A stretch of 19,989 nucleotides of DNA from NCBI GenBank assembly GCA_959018215.1, contig CAUEKL010000014.1, forward strand, positions 1 through 19,989, given 5' to 3'. Both the position numbers and the translations under genes were made by a program. This stretch comes from an uncultured Gemmiger sp. (GTDB lineage: Bacteria > Bacillota > Clostridia > Oscillospirales > Ruminococcaceae). The first letter of the stretch is position 1. Every line of letters starts with the position of its first letter. Positions 1 to 6,803 of the stretch are shown piece by piece. Below the pieces are notes generated by a model. The model made no database searches, was not told the origin of the DNA, and saw only the letters and a list, made by a program, of their open reading frames with translations.

Positions 1-237
1 ACCCCGGACAACCCTTCCCCGACACCTACCCCGAAACCGGAACAACCGGTTAGCACGCCCACTCCCACACCGAAGCCTGTTGCCGACCTTCCGCAGACAG
101 GGGATAACACTCCGCTGGGGCTGTTGGTTGCCTTGGCAGGCGCTGCCGGCATTGCTTTTGGCATTCTGCTTTACAAACGCCGTCATACCGAGGAGCCTTC
201 TCCTGAGGATGACCCCCAATATGAGGATAGAACATGA
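1..237 (+). CDS. Sortase-anchored surface protein, C-terminal end only (5' end outside window)
   Basis: The reading frame is open from base 1 to the TGA at 235-237, giving 78 residues. It begins with a proline/threonine-rich wall-spanning stretch (repeats of the type PTPTPKP). This is followed by LPQTGD, an LPXTG sortase signal, then a hydrophobic helix of about 20 residues (from LGLLVALAG to FGILL) and a positively charged tail starting YKRRH. This is the standard cell-wall sorting signal of Gram-positive surface proteins: sortase cuts between T and G and joins the protein to peptidoglycan. The tail runs on for 17 residues after the KRRH charge cluster and is acidic, which is longer than usual. 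The N-terminal functional part is not visible, so an adhesin or Cna-B-type role is only inference from ICE context. The stop overlaps the next gene's start (ATGA). Confidence 0.85.
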   Translation, partial: TPDNPSPTPTPKPEQPVSTPTPTPKPVADLPQTGDNTPLGLLVALAGAAGIAFGILLYKRRHTEEPSPEDDPQYEDRT

Positions 238-665
238 AGGTACTGATCGTTGAACCCGGACAGTATCCCAGGGAAGCGGAAATCGAAAAGAGCCTGAAAG
301 CAGAACAGGCTGTGGTCGGGGGACTCATCGAATGTGTGTATCCCTGGCAGGATAACGCTTGCATAGTCTGCAATGATGAAGGCAAGCTGGAGGGATTGCC
401 TCTCAATCGGATGTTGGGGGACTATGACGTGATCGCCGGGACCTTCTTTGTGGTTGGGCTCACTGAAGATGACTTTTGCAGCCTGACCCCCGAACAAGTC
501 AAACGGTATGAAGCGCTGTACCATGCCCCGCAGCTGTTTTATCCACTGGGGGACACGGTTATTGTGGAAAACTGTTCGCCGGAACGCTATCGGCAGGTCA
601 TGAACCCCGAAGAGCACCAAGAGAAAAATCCTCCGCCCAAACATACATCTACCCCTGAACGATAA
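234..665 (+). CDS. DUF3846-like small ICE protein
   Basis: This encodes 143 residues. The start ATG overlaps the stop of the surface-protein gene, so the two are probably translationally coupled. The N-terminus (MKVLIVEPGQYPREAEI), the central CNDEGKLEGLPLNR segment and the following DVIAGTFFVVG strand fit the DUF3846 family as I know it, a small protein common in Clostridia conjugative elements and phages. The last 25 or so residues are polar and proline-rich and probably disordered. No catalytic motif is visible and the function is unknown. The gene is followed 26 bases later by a strong terminator, so it closes the transcription unit that starts left of the window. Confidence 0.75.
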   Translation: MKVLIVEPGQYPREAEIEKSLKAEQAVVGGLIECVYPWQDNACIVCNDEGKLEGLPLNRMLGDYDVIAGTFFVVGLTEDDFCSLTPEQVKRYEALYHAPQLFYPLGDTVIVENCSPERYRQVMNPEEHQEKNPPPKHTSTPER

Positions 666-690
666 CCTATGAGAAAATACATTGTGTACC

Positions 691-728
691 AGGCGCGCAG
701 CCCTCCCGGCTGTGCGCCTTTTTGTTTT
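691..728 (+). terminator. Rho-independent terminator after the DUF3846 gene
   Basis: A 12-bp stem is formed by AGGCGCGCAGCC (691-702) and GGCTGTGCGCCT (708-719), with one G-T pair and a CTCCC loop. It is followed by TTTTTGTTTT (719-728). It lies between the DUF3846 gene and metK, only 37 bases before the metK ATG, so it separates the two units or acts as an attenuator in front of metK. No clear promoter is visible between the hairpin and the metK ribosome-binding site. Confidence 0.85.
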
Positions 729-764
729 GCCATAAACACCAATCAACATACAAAGGAGAATTCA

Positions 765-1907
765 ATGCGCACTTTTTATTCTGCTGAATCTGTCACCGAA
801 GGCCACCCCGACAAGCTCTGCGATCTCATCGCAGACAACGTCCTGGACGCGTGTCTGACCGGAGACCCCGCCAGCCGCGTCGCCTGTGAGGTCATGGCCA
901 CCCGCGGTCACATCATTGTGGCCGGTGAGATTACCACCGAAGCAAACCCCGACGTGTTCAACATTGCCCGGGACGTGCTGCACAGCGTTGGGTACGACCC
1001 CAAGAGCTTTCAGATCGACTGCTATCTGCATCCGCAGAGTCCGGATATTGCCGGGGCAGTGGAAGTGCCCGCAGACAGCCCTGAAGATGATGAGGCCATC
1101 GGTGCCGGTGACCAGGGTGTCGTCATCGGGTACGCCTGCAACGAAACGCCCGAACTGATGCCCATGCCCGTGATCATCGCCCATCGTCTTACCAGTTTGC
1201 TGACCCTGGCCCGCATGACCGACGCGGTGCATGGCATCGGCCCCGACGGCAAAGCCATGGTGGTTGTGGAGTATGAAGATGACAAACCGCTGCGGGTGGC
1301 CCAGATCCTGCTGTCGGTCCAGCATGACGCGGGGGTACATATCGAGGATATCCAGGCCGACATCTTTGCCCAGGTCATTCTGCCCGCTCTCAAAGGAATG
1401 CCCACCGATGATCGGATGGAAGTCATCCTCAACCCCAGCGGAAGCTTCGTGGTGGGTGGCCCGGAAGCCGACACCGGCCTGACGGGCCGCAAACTTATGG
1501 TAGATGCTTACGGGCCGTTTGTGAGCCAGGGCGGCGGGGCACTGTCCGGCAAGGACCCCACCAAAATTGATCGGACCGCTGCGTACATGGCCCGGTACAT
1601 TGCGAAAAACATTGTGGCCGCCAATATTGCGGACCGGTGCCGTGTGGCCCTGACCTATGCCATCGGCATGGCCAAGCCCATGGCAGTGACGGTGGACACC
1701 TTCCAAACGTGTTTCCGTTGCGATGATGAATATCTGGCAGCGGCAGTACGCCATGTGTTCGATCTGACCCCTGCGGGCATGATCGAGACCCTTCATCTGC
1801 AGCAGCCGATCTATGCCCGTACTGCCGTCGGCGGGCATTTCGGACGTGAGGATTTTCCCTGGGAGCAGGTGGATAAGAGTAGCCTGCTGATGAGGGCCCT
1901 TTCCTGA
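765..1907 (+). CDS. metK: S-adenosylmethionine synthetase (methionine adenosyltransferase), element-borne
   Basis: This encodes 380 residues, full length for bacterial MetK (about 380-400). The enzyme makes S-adenosylmethionine from methionine and ATP in the cytoplasm. Visible motifs are ESVTEGHPDK with the catalytic His14 and metal-binding neighbours, the GAGDQG signature (113-118), GGPEADTGLTGRK (231-243), and the phosphate-binding GGGALSGKDPTKIDR (256-270). The C-terminal GGHFGREDFPWE block is also present. All key residues seem intact, so the protein should be active. The start ATG at 765 is chosen because of the AAAGGAG ribosome-binding site just upstream. An in-frame start at 669 would run through the terminator hairpin. 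The stop overlaps the ATG of the Toprim gene. A metK inside a conjugation region is unusual; a DNA methyltransferase that needs the product lies two genes downstream. Confidence 0.95.
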   Translation: MRTFYSAESVTEGHPDKLCDLIADNVLDACLTGDPASRVACEVMATRGHIIVAGEITTEANPDVFNIARDVLHSVGYDPKSFQIDCYLHPQSPDIAGAVEVPADSPEDDEAIGAGDQGVVIGYACNETPELMPMPVIIAHRLTSLLTLARMTDAVHGIGPDGKAMVVVEYEDDKPLRVAQILLSVQHDAGVHIEDIQADIFAQVILPALKGMPTDDRMEVILNPSGSFVVGGPEADTGLTGRKLMVDAYGPFVSQGGGALSGKDPTKIDRTAAYMARYIAKNIVAANIADRCRVALTYAIGMAKPMAVTVDTFQTCFRCDDEYLAAAVRHVFDLTPAGMIETLHLQQPIYARTAVGGHFGREDFPWEQVDKSSLLMRALS

Positions 1908-2878
1908 TGCCTGGTGTCAGCAAGGAACAGATCGCCGCCGCCAAAAAGATGACGGCCATTGAATTCTTGCGGCGGTATCGTTCCGCAGATCTGGTCAAGA
2001 GCAGCGCCCGCGGCGAGTTCGAGCTGCGCAGTCACGACAGCTTCAAAATTAACGGGAAATCCAGCGTTTGGCACTGGAAAAGCCGTGGGATCGGAGGCAA
2101 GTCTGCCCTGGACTATCTCGTCCATGTGGAGCAGTGCGGTTTCGTGGAAGCTGTGCGGATGCTCTGCGAGGAGGTGCCTGGGTACATTCCTGTCGCCCAT
2201 GAGGTGGTGGAACAGAAGCGCCCGGAGTTCTCTCTCCCGCCTGCAGCCCGCAACAACGCCCGGGTTGTGGCGTACCTTTGCGGGCGAGGCATTTCCCCGG
2301 TAGTGCTCAGTTACTGTGTAGATCGTGGACTCGTATATGAAAGCCTTCCGTACCACAACTGTGTGTTTGTCGGCAAGGATGAAAACGGCACAGCACGGTA
2401 TGCAGCCCTTCGGGGAACCTACAGCCATGGGCGTCCGTTCAAGGCCGAAACACCGGGTAGCGACAAGCGGTATGGCTTCTGCATTCCGCCGCTGCATCCT
2501 TCCACCACGGTGGCAGTATTTGAGGCGGCCATTGATGCCATGGCTGAGATGACTCTCTCCGATAATACCGCAGACAAATACCGCCTCTCGCTGGGTGGCA
2601 TTTATGCCCCGGAACAGGGAAATGTTGAAATCAAGACGCCAGTGGCATTGGTGGAGTTCCTGCGTCAGCGTCCGGATGTGGACACCATCCAACTGTGCAT
2701 GGACAATGATGAGCCGGGCCGCCATGCGGCGCTTGCCATTGCCCGCAATCTCGGCAGCAAGTACAAAGTGTCCCTGTGCCTGCCGCAGATCGAGGGCGGA
2801 GACTATGCCGACCTCGCCAAACAAATCAAACAGGCAAGATGTGCCTGTACCAGACATCGCGCCGAAGTAGCGCGGTGA
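1907..2878 (+). CDS. DUF3991/Toprim domain protein (primase-like DNA processing)
   Basis: This encodes 323 residues; its ATG overlaps the metK stop (TGATG), indicating coupled translation. The C-terminal half shows the Toprim pattern: a FEAAIDAMA strand-helix with the conserved Glu206 and Asp210, then CMDNDEPG (265-271) as the acidic DxDxxG motif, and GDYADLAK near residue 300 in place of the usual DxND motif. The N-terminal 90 residues (VWHWKSRGIGGKSALDYL) resemble the CHC2-like module of DUF3991 proteins but lack the zinc-binding cysteines. Toprim domains bind metal and act in primases and topoisomerases. In ICEs this family is presumed to help replication or priming of the transferred strand, but that is inference. 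Domain identity is firm and the reaction is not. Confidence 0.85.
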   Translation: MPGVSKEQIAAAKKMTAIEFLRRYRSADLVKSSARGEFELRSHDSFKINGKSSVWHWKSRGIGGKSALDYLVHVEQCGFVEAVRMLCEEVPGYIPVAHEVVEQKRPEFSLPPAARNNARVVAYLCGRGISPVVLSYCVDRGLVYESLPYHNCVFVGKDENGTARYAALRGTYSHGRPFKAETPGSDKRYGFCIPPLHPSTTVAVFEAAIDAMAEMTLSDNTADKYRLSLGGIYAPEQGNVEIKTPVALVEFLRQRPDVDTIQLCMDNDEPGRHAALAIARNLGSKYKVSLCLPQIEGGDYADLAKQIKQARCACTRHRAEVAR

Positions 2879-2897
2879 ACATTACGGAGGTGATGCG

Positions 2898-3929
2898 ATG
2901 AGCGAGCGCATTTTTAAATTGTACTCCCCGCTGACCGGTGAACTGTACCAGGCCGGAGAATACGAATATGAGGATTCCGCCGACGAATACAACGGCGAAG
3001 AACTGTTGCTCTATGCGGAGGAAATTGAAAAAGCAGTCAAAGCCTACACCGACAACGGTACCGAAGATCTCATGAAATACTTCTATGAGAGCGATTACGT
3101 TAAGCAGCACGTTCGGAGTCTGGTCCCCTCGGTGGAGGTCTGGAATGGGCGGCTTTATGGTTGTACCACGGTGCGGGCGGATGAGGATCTTTCGGAACCC
3201 GGCTGGGACAAGCTCATGGACTACCTGGCCGGACAGTATTCAGACGGCTGGGGCGAGGGCTTCGAGCAGCGTGAAATCGAGACCGAAGATGGCTTGCTGT
3301 ATGTGCATTTCTGGCAGGACCACGACTTTGACTTCACGGTGGAGGAAGTCACCCCTTCGAAGAAGTATGAGATCACCGACATCGCGCATCCCAAAGATCC
3401 CAGCCTGCACCGCATCCGGGCCCTGCAGCGGGTAAGCGAAACCGTTGGCCCCGGTACCCTGGGCGGCTATGTCCAGAGCGAGGAAAATCTGACCCAGGAA
3501 AACGATGGCGCCTGGATCTACGGGGATGCCATCTGCTGTGAAAGTGCCATCGTGACAACCGGGGCTTTCCTGACCGGACAGGCCCGGGTAAGCGGTTCGG
3601 CCCTCGTTTCCAATGAAGCTGAAATCGGTGGCCAGGCCCGCGTCCGTGACCGCGCGGTAGTGTCCGGCGGTACGGTGCAGGAAGGTGCCGTCGTCTGCGG
3701 AGATGCCGTTATTCGGAAAAACCAGATCACCGGAGCAGTCCCCCTCGTGGAAGGCCACGCCACCGTGATGGGCGTTGTAGCCGGTGCGGTTTATCTGGGC
3801 GCGGATGCCTTTATTCTGCCGGGAAATACGGTGGATAACCCGACCAACAGTGTCCTGGCCATCAACGGGACCCATGTGCGGCTGTACAGCATTGAGCAGG
3901 TCAAGCCGCCGAAAGCACCTGAACGCTGA
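2898..3929 (+). CDS. Two-domain protein with C-terminal left-handed beta-helix (hexapeptide-like repeats)
   Basis: This encodes 343 residues, with a strong ACGGAGGTGATG ribosome-binding site before the ATG. The N-terminal 150 residues are acidic, with a segment around 108-125 (YLAGQYSDGWGEGFEQ) followed by a LYVHFWQ strand. I know this pattern from other ICE proteins of unknown function but cannot name the family with certainty. Residues of about 183-305 are a run of short degenerate repeats with regular small, aliphatic and glycine positions (GDAICCESAIV, GQARVSGSALV, GQARVRDRAVV, GDAVIRKNQIT). This is typical of a left-handed parallel beta-helix, as in hexapeptide acyltransferases and polymer-forming bactofilin-like folds. 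No catalytic His of acyltransferases stands out, so a structural or binding role is more likely. There is no signal peptide. Confidence 0.75.
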   Translation: MSERIFKLYSPLTGELYQAGEYEYEDSADEYNGEELLLYAEEIEKAVKAYTDNGTEDLMKYFYESDYVKQHVRSLVPSVEVWNGRLYGCTTVRADEDLSEPGWDKLMDYLAGQYSDGWGEGFEQREIETEDGLLYVHFWQDHDFDFTVEEVTPSKKYEITDIAHPKDPSLHRIRALQRVSETVGPGTLGGYVQSEENLTQENDGAWIYGDAICCESAIVTTGAFLTGQARVSGSALVSNEAEIGGQARVRDRAVVSGGTVQEGAVVCGDAVIRKNQITGAVPLVEGHATVMGVVAGAVYLGADAFILPGNTVDNPTNSVLAINGTHVRLYSIEQVKPPKAPER

Positions 3930-3950
3930 GTTATAGAAAGGATGATGCCT

Positions 3951-4748
3951 TTGACGAATACCCTCCAGCAAACCACTTTGTTTTCTTCCAACGATTTTAC
4001 TATGCCCGAGCATTTCGGAGATGACCGCTGGACGATTCTGCATGGCGATGTCATGCACATCGTTCCGCACATGACCAGAGCCGTCTTTGATGCCGTCATT
4101 ACCGACCCGCCCTATGCCAGCGGCGGTGCCAGCCAGACGGCCAAGAACCGCTCGACCACCGAGAAGTACAGCAGTCTGCGCGGCGACAAGGCACTGCCGG
4201 ATTTTGACAGTGACCAGATGGACCAGCGCAGCTGGACCCGGTGGATGTGTGAATGGCTTCAGATGGTGCGTGCCGCCTGCAAGCCCGGTGCGCCCATCTG
4301 TCTGTTCATCGACTGGCGGCAGCTGCCCTCCATGACCGATGCCCTGCAGTGGGCCGGGTGGACCTGGCGAGGAATCGCGGTATGGGATAAGCCGTCCGGT
4401 CGACCGCAGCGGGGGCGCTTCCGTCAGCAGGCCGAGTTTATCGTTTGGGGTTCCAACGGCAAGATGCCGCTGGAGCGCAATGTGGGTTGTTTGCCGGGGG
4501 TATTCCGTCAGGCCAACCCCGCCAACCGCATCCATGTGACCGAAAAGCCCCTGCAGCTCATGCGGGATGTGGTGCAGATCTGTGAGCCGGGAGGCCGAAT
4601 CCTCGACCCGTTTGCCGGTTCCGGTACCACCATTTTGGCTGCGGTCCAGGAAGGCTATGAAGCGGTAGGCGTCGAGCTCTCAGCCACCTACTTCCAGCTT
4701 GGTACCCAGCGTGTGAAGCGGGCGTTGGAGCCGCAGAGTGAATCTTAA
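3951..4748 (+). CDS. Beta-class DNA adenine (N6) or N4-cytosine methyltransferase, solitary
   Basis: This protein of about 265 residues carries the catalytic TDPPY motif near residue 54 and the SAM-binding DPFAGSGTT motif near residue 222. DPPY before the FxGxG motif defines the beta class (HinfI, CcrM and relatives). Conserved C-terminal pieces TEKPLQLM and GVELSATYF are also present. The middle region carries the presumed target-recognition part. There is no restriction endonuclease gene next to it, so it probably modifies the element or host for protection or regulation. Two ATGs at 3942 and 3945 sit directly on or too close to the AGAAAGG ribosome-binding site. TTG at 3951 has a spacing of about 9 bases and is chosen, giving MTNTLQQ. 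Its last three codons form the left arm of a palindrome (4737-4759). Confidence 0.85.
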   Translation: MTNTLQQTTLFSSNDFTMPEHFGDDRWTILHGDVMHIVPHMTRAVFDAVITDPPYASGGASQTAKNRSTTEKYSSLRGDKALPDFDSDQMDQRSWTRWMCEWLQMVRAACKPGAPICLFIDWRQLPSMTDALQWAGWTWRGIAVWDKPSGRPQRGRFRQQAEFIVWGSNGKMPLERNVGCLPGVFRQANPANRIHVTEKPLQLMRDVVQICEPGGRILDPFAGSGTTILAAVQEGYEAVGVELSATYFQLGTQRVKRALEPQSES

Positions 4749-4759
4749 CAAGATTCACT
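4737..4759. repeat. Palindrome copy 1 (AGTGAATCTT / AAGATTCACT)
   Basis: Perfect 10-bp arms AGTGAATCTT and AAGATTCACT flank AAC. The left arm is also the last codons and stop of the methyltransferase gene. An identical pair of arms recurs at 4779-4801, with start-to-start spacing of 42 bp. Each arm holds a GANTC sequence. It is a candidate operator site or part of a tandem hairpin. Confidence 0.9.
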
Positions 4760-4774
4760 GACAGAACGAACCGT

Positions 4775-4814
4775 GCGGAGTGAATCTTATTAAGATTCAC
4801 TCCGCCTCATTTTT
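4775..4814 (+). terminator. Palindrome copy 2: extended hairpin, possible terminator or operator
   Basis: Perfect 15-bp arms GCGGAGTGAATCTTA (4775-4789) and TAAGATTCACTCCGC (4791-4805) surround a single T. The downstream CCTCATTTTT gives a short T-run. The inner 23 bp share both arms with copy 1. The long stem and T-run fit a rho-independent terminator of the metK-methyltransferase unit. The exact repetition 42 bp upstream fits a pair of protein-binding sites. Both readings are possible. Confidence 0.6.
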
Positions 4815-4829
4815 GGAAGGAGAACCGAT

Positions 4830-5168
4830 ATGAAACGTCCCTGGGCCTATGTTTGTGCTACGAATGACACGAACTCCAAGACTTTGCGCGGCTATTGCCG
4901 CACGATTTTTCAGTGCGGGTATGTGCCGGTCTGTCCTCGTCTGCAGGACGGGCAGTTCATTGTGCTGGAAAATCCCGATGAACGCCATGCTTTCAACGAA
5001 ATTGTGCGGGACAAACTGCTCCGCTGCACAGTGTTGGTGGTTTGCGGCAAGCATTCGGATGCGACTACCAACGCGGAAGTGGGCCTTGCCAGGAAATACA
5101 GCAAGGTCCTCACCACGTTGGATGGCGTTTTGCAGGCCGCCGAAAAGGGAGAACTTCTCACCGACTGA
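4830..5168 (+). CDS. Small nucleoside 2-deoxyribosyltransferase-like protein (DUF7768-like)
   Basis: This encodes 112 residues; TTTGGAAGGAGAACC gives a good ribosome-binding site before the ATG. The layout is an N-terminal KRPWAYVCA strand, a helix with RGYCRTIFQCGYVPVCPRL, then LRCTVLVVCG followed by TNAEVGLARKY. This is the Rossmann-like fold of the DUF4406/DUF7768 and nucleoside deoxyribosyltransferase group, where a strand-Gly segment is followed by a Glu-bearing helix (here NAEV). The relatives I know in ICEs are uncharacterised, so nucleotide handling is a fold-based guess. It is the first gene after the twin palindromes, which may control it. Confidence 0.6.
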   Translation: MKRPWAYVCATNDTNSKTLRGYCRTIFQCGYVPVCPRLQDGQFIVLENPDERHAFNEIVRDKLLRCTVLVVCGKHSDATTNAEVGLARKYSKVLTTLDGVLQAAEKGELLTD

Positions 5169-5320
5169 AAGGGGAGGGGACGGCCGCTCACCTGCTGGCA
5201 GACGGTTTTGCTAGCATAGCGTTTGGATATCCAAACGCAGATTTTTGGGGTGTGCCCCAAACCCCCGACGGCCTGCGAGGGCAGTGCCGCGTTACATTTG
5301 GAAAGGAACAGGTAAAAACC
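5169..5320. other. Candidate origin of transfer (oriT) region with two inverted repeats
   Basis: This 152-base stretch has no gene. It holds a perfect 20-bp palindrome GCGTTTGGATATCCAAACGC (5219-5238). Six bases further is a hairpin with arms TTTGGGG (5244-5250) and CCCCAAA (5255-5261), loop TGTG, followed by CCCCC. It lies just upstream of the mobC-relaxase cluster, where oriT is usually found in such elements. Tight inverted repeats beside a nicking site are typical of MOBP-type oriTs. No nick site can be assigned from sequence alone, and the hairpins could instead be a transcription signal. Confidence 0.45.
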
Positions 5321-5734
5321 ATGAGTGGATTTGAGATGCGGGCACAATTTTACCCGCTGGTGACCGACTTGGAACGGCTGAAAGAAGAAGCGACGGAGGG
5401 CGTACCGTACCCCTTCCTTACCGAAGAAATGTTGGAGCTCTCGCCCAAAGACTACCGGCAGTTCTGCAGTGCCCTGGGACAGCGGTACGCATTCGAAACC
5501 GACATTCCCAAGGAAGGGTATGATACGGTGTACGGGGCTTTCCATTGTTCTCTGGTTACCACGGCAACCGAAAAAGAAGCAATTCTCCTGACCAGGGTGG
5601 CTGGGCAGATGTTCGGGGCCTATCTGCCGGACAAGGCACTTTTGGAACTTACGGGAGTACCGAAGAAGCAGGTGACCCTCGAGTCGTGCCACAACCCAGA
5701 AATCCGCATCGGGCACCCGGATGCCGTCCGTTGA
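5321..5734 (+). CDS. Unknown 137-residue protein upstream of mobC
   Basis: This encodes 137 residues starting MSGFEMRAQFYPLVTDLERLKEE. I do not recognise a named family. It is soluble, without signal peptide or membrane helix, and mixed in charge. Segments LTEEMLELSPKDYRQFCSALG and GVPKKQVTLESC suggest short helices. The start is chosen at ATG 5321 after GGAAAGGAACAGG; an open frame extends further left but would overlap the previous gene. Its TGA overlaps the TTG start of the mobC-like gene, so the two should be co-translated. That placement between the candidate oriT and mobC suggests a role in relaxosome assembly or its control, which is inference only. Confidence 0.7.
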   Translation: MSGFEMRAQFYPLVTDLERLKEEATEGVPYPFLTEEMLELSPKDYRQFCSALGQRYAFETDIPKEGYDTVYGAFHCSLVTTATEKEAILLTRVAGQMFGAYLPDKALLELTGVPKKQVTLESCHNPEIRIGHPDAVR

Positions 5735-6045
5735 GCGGGCGAAAGCGCCGCCATGTCATTCCCCTCCGGCTGACTGAAAAGGAACTGCAGCATCTGAACC
5801 AGCTGGCAGCACAAAGCGGGTTGTCCCGTGAAAAGTTTTTACGGGCACTGATTATGGGCAAGACCATTCGCCCGCGCCCTTGCACCCATCATGCTGACCT
5901 GCTGCGAAAAGTGTCCGGACTCTGCAACAATGCCAATCAGTTGGCCCACCGAGTGAACAGTACAGGGGTGGCCGGACAGGAGAGTGTTGACAAAATGATT
6001 CGGCTGTCACAGGAAATATGGAAGGAGGTGAAGAGCCAATGGTGA
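5731..6045 (+). CDS. mobC: MobC-type relaxosome accessory protein
   Basis: This encodes 104 residues if started at TTG 5731, which overlaps the previous stop (TTGA). The N-terminal part (RHVIPLRLTEKELQHLNQLAAQSGLSREKFLRALIMG) is the ribbon-helix-helix style DNA-binding element. The second half has the MobC-family pattern LLRKVSGLCNNANQLAHRVNSTG, ending in a helix with IWKEVKSQW. MobC proteins bind near oriT and help the relaxase open the strands. The relaxase gene lies one gene downstream, which supports this call. No ATG is available near this point, so the TTG start is inferred from the coupling. The 3' end overlaps the next gene's start by 7 bases. Confidence 0.8.
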   Translation: MSGRKRRHVIPLRLTEKELQHLNQLAAQSGLSREKFLRALIMGKTIRPRPCTHHADLLRKVSGLCNNANQLAHRVNSTGVAGQESVDKMIRLSQEIWKEVKSQW

Positions 6046-6800
6046 AGGAATACCAGGAAACCGCTAATTTTATTTATGGCGCGCATAATGGTGATGAGCT
6101 TAAAAGGATGGCGGCATCCTCGCAGCCGTTTTTTCCTCCGCAAAAGTTCTTTGTAAAGCGTGCACTTGTGCTCAGCGAAACGGATTACCATTTCTTTGTA
6201 CATGATGATTTTCGCAATCCTCCGTATGCACTCAAAGCCTTGCGTCAATGTATGGGATTCGACATGGAAAAACAGGCGTGGAACTGTGTGCTTGTGGTGA
6301 GCGAAGCCGGGAAAGATGGAATTCTGGTCAGCAAAGAACCGAATGTCGAGAGATATTATATGGCCCATATTCCGGAGCATGGCAAGGTGTATCTGCCGTC
6401 CGATTTGCCGATAGAGTTCTGGACCAATGTCTGTACAACCAATCTGCAACTGCAGCCGACAGCGGAAATCAAGCCACCGAAAACAGAACTGGAAAACCGT
6501 CAGCAGCACTTTGCATCCTTTGTGGGCATGGAAATGTCTTCACTGTGCTTTGCGCTGCGCTTTATATCCTATGATCCCAAAACCGATCAGATGGTGACCC
6601 GCTTGTATGGTGATCCCGAAGATTATTTGGAGAGCCGCGGGACACCCGAAAAAATCGCCGAAGAAAACCATTTTGTGGGAAAGCTGAGAGAAATCTTCTT
6701 CGACATGGACTACCGCAACATCAGCCATACGTGTCTGCCGGAAGAATCGCCGCAACCTAAACAGAAAACTCTCAGGAAATCCAGGGAGGAAGGAAGATGA
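6039..6800 (+). CDS. Unknown 253-residue protein between mobC and relaxase
   Basis: This encodes 253 residues starting at ATG 6039 behind a GGAGGTG ribosome-binding site. An earlier in-frame ATG at 6018 overlaps that site and is less likely. I do not recognise a family. Segments visible are KFFVKRALVLSETDYHFFVHDDF, a central WNCVLVVSEAGKDGILVSKE with strand character, and C-terminal HFASFVGMEMSSLCFALRFISYD, then a basic tail (KQKTLRKSREEGR). It has no signal peptide, membrane helix or clear catalytic motif. Base composition is slightly more AT-rich than mobC and the relaxase. Its position in a tight operon with both suggests an element-specific accessory role. Confidence 0.7.
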   Translation: MVKEYQETANFIYGAHNGDELKRMAASSQPFFPPQKFFVKRALVLSETDYHFFVHDDFRNPPYALKALRQCMGFDMEKQAWNCVLVVSEAGKDGILVSKEPNVERYYMAHIPEHGKVYLPSDLPIEFWTNVCTTNLQLQPTAEIKPPKTELENRQQHFASFVGMEMSSLCFALRFISYDPKTDQMVTRLYGDPEDYLESRGTPEKIAEENHFVGKLREIFFDMDYRNISHTCLPEESPQPKQKTLRKSREEGR

Positions 6801-6803
6801 GTC

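Noticed and set aside
669..764. N-terminal extension of MetK
   Set aside because: The extension would be encoded by a terminator hairpin and does not resemble MetK; a good ribosome-binding site precedes the ATG at 765.
762..1838. Long open frame on the minus strand opposite metK
   Set aside because: It mirrors a clear MetK protein with all motifs on the plus strand; such frames arise from GC-rich codon use. It has no ribosome-binding site or recognisable domain.
3240..4535. 431-residue minus-strand frame across the beta-helix and methyltransferase genes
   Set aside because: It covers two well supported plus-strand genes, has no family-like sequence and spans their intergenic gap.
4737..4805. 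CRISPR repeats
   Set aside because: Only two copies, palindromic, 42 bp apart, one overlapping a coding end; no array or cas genes in the window.
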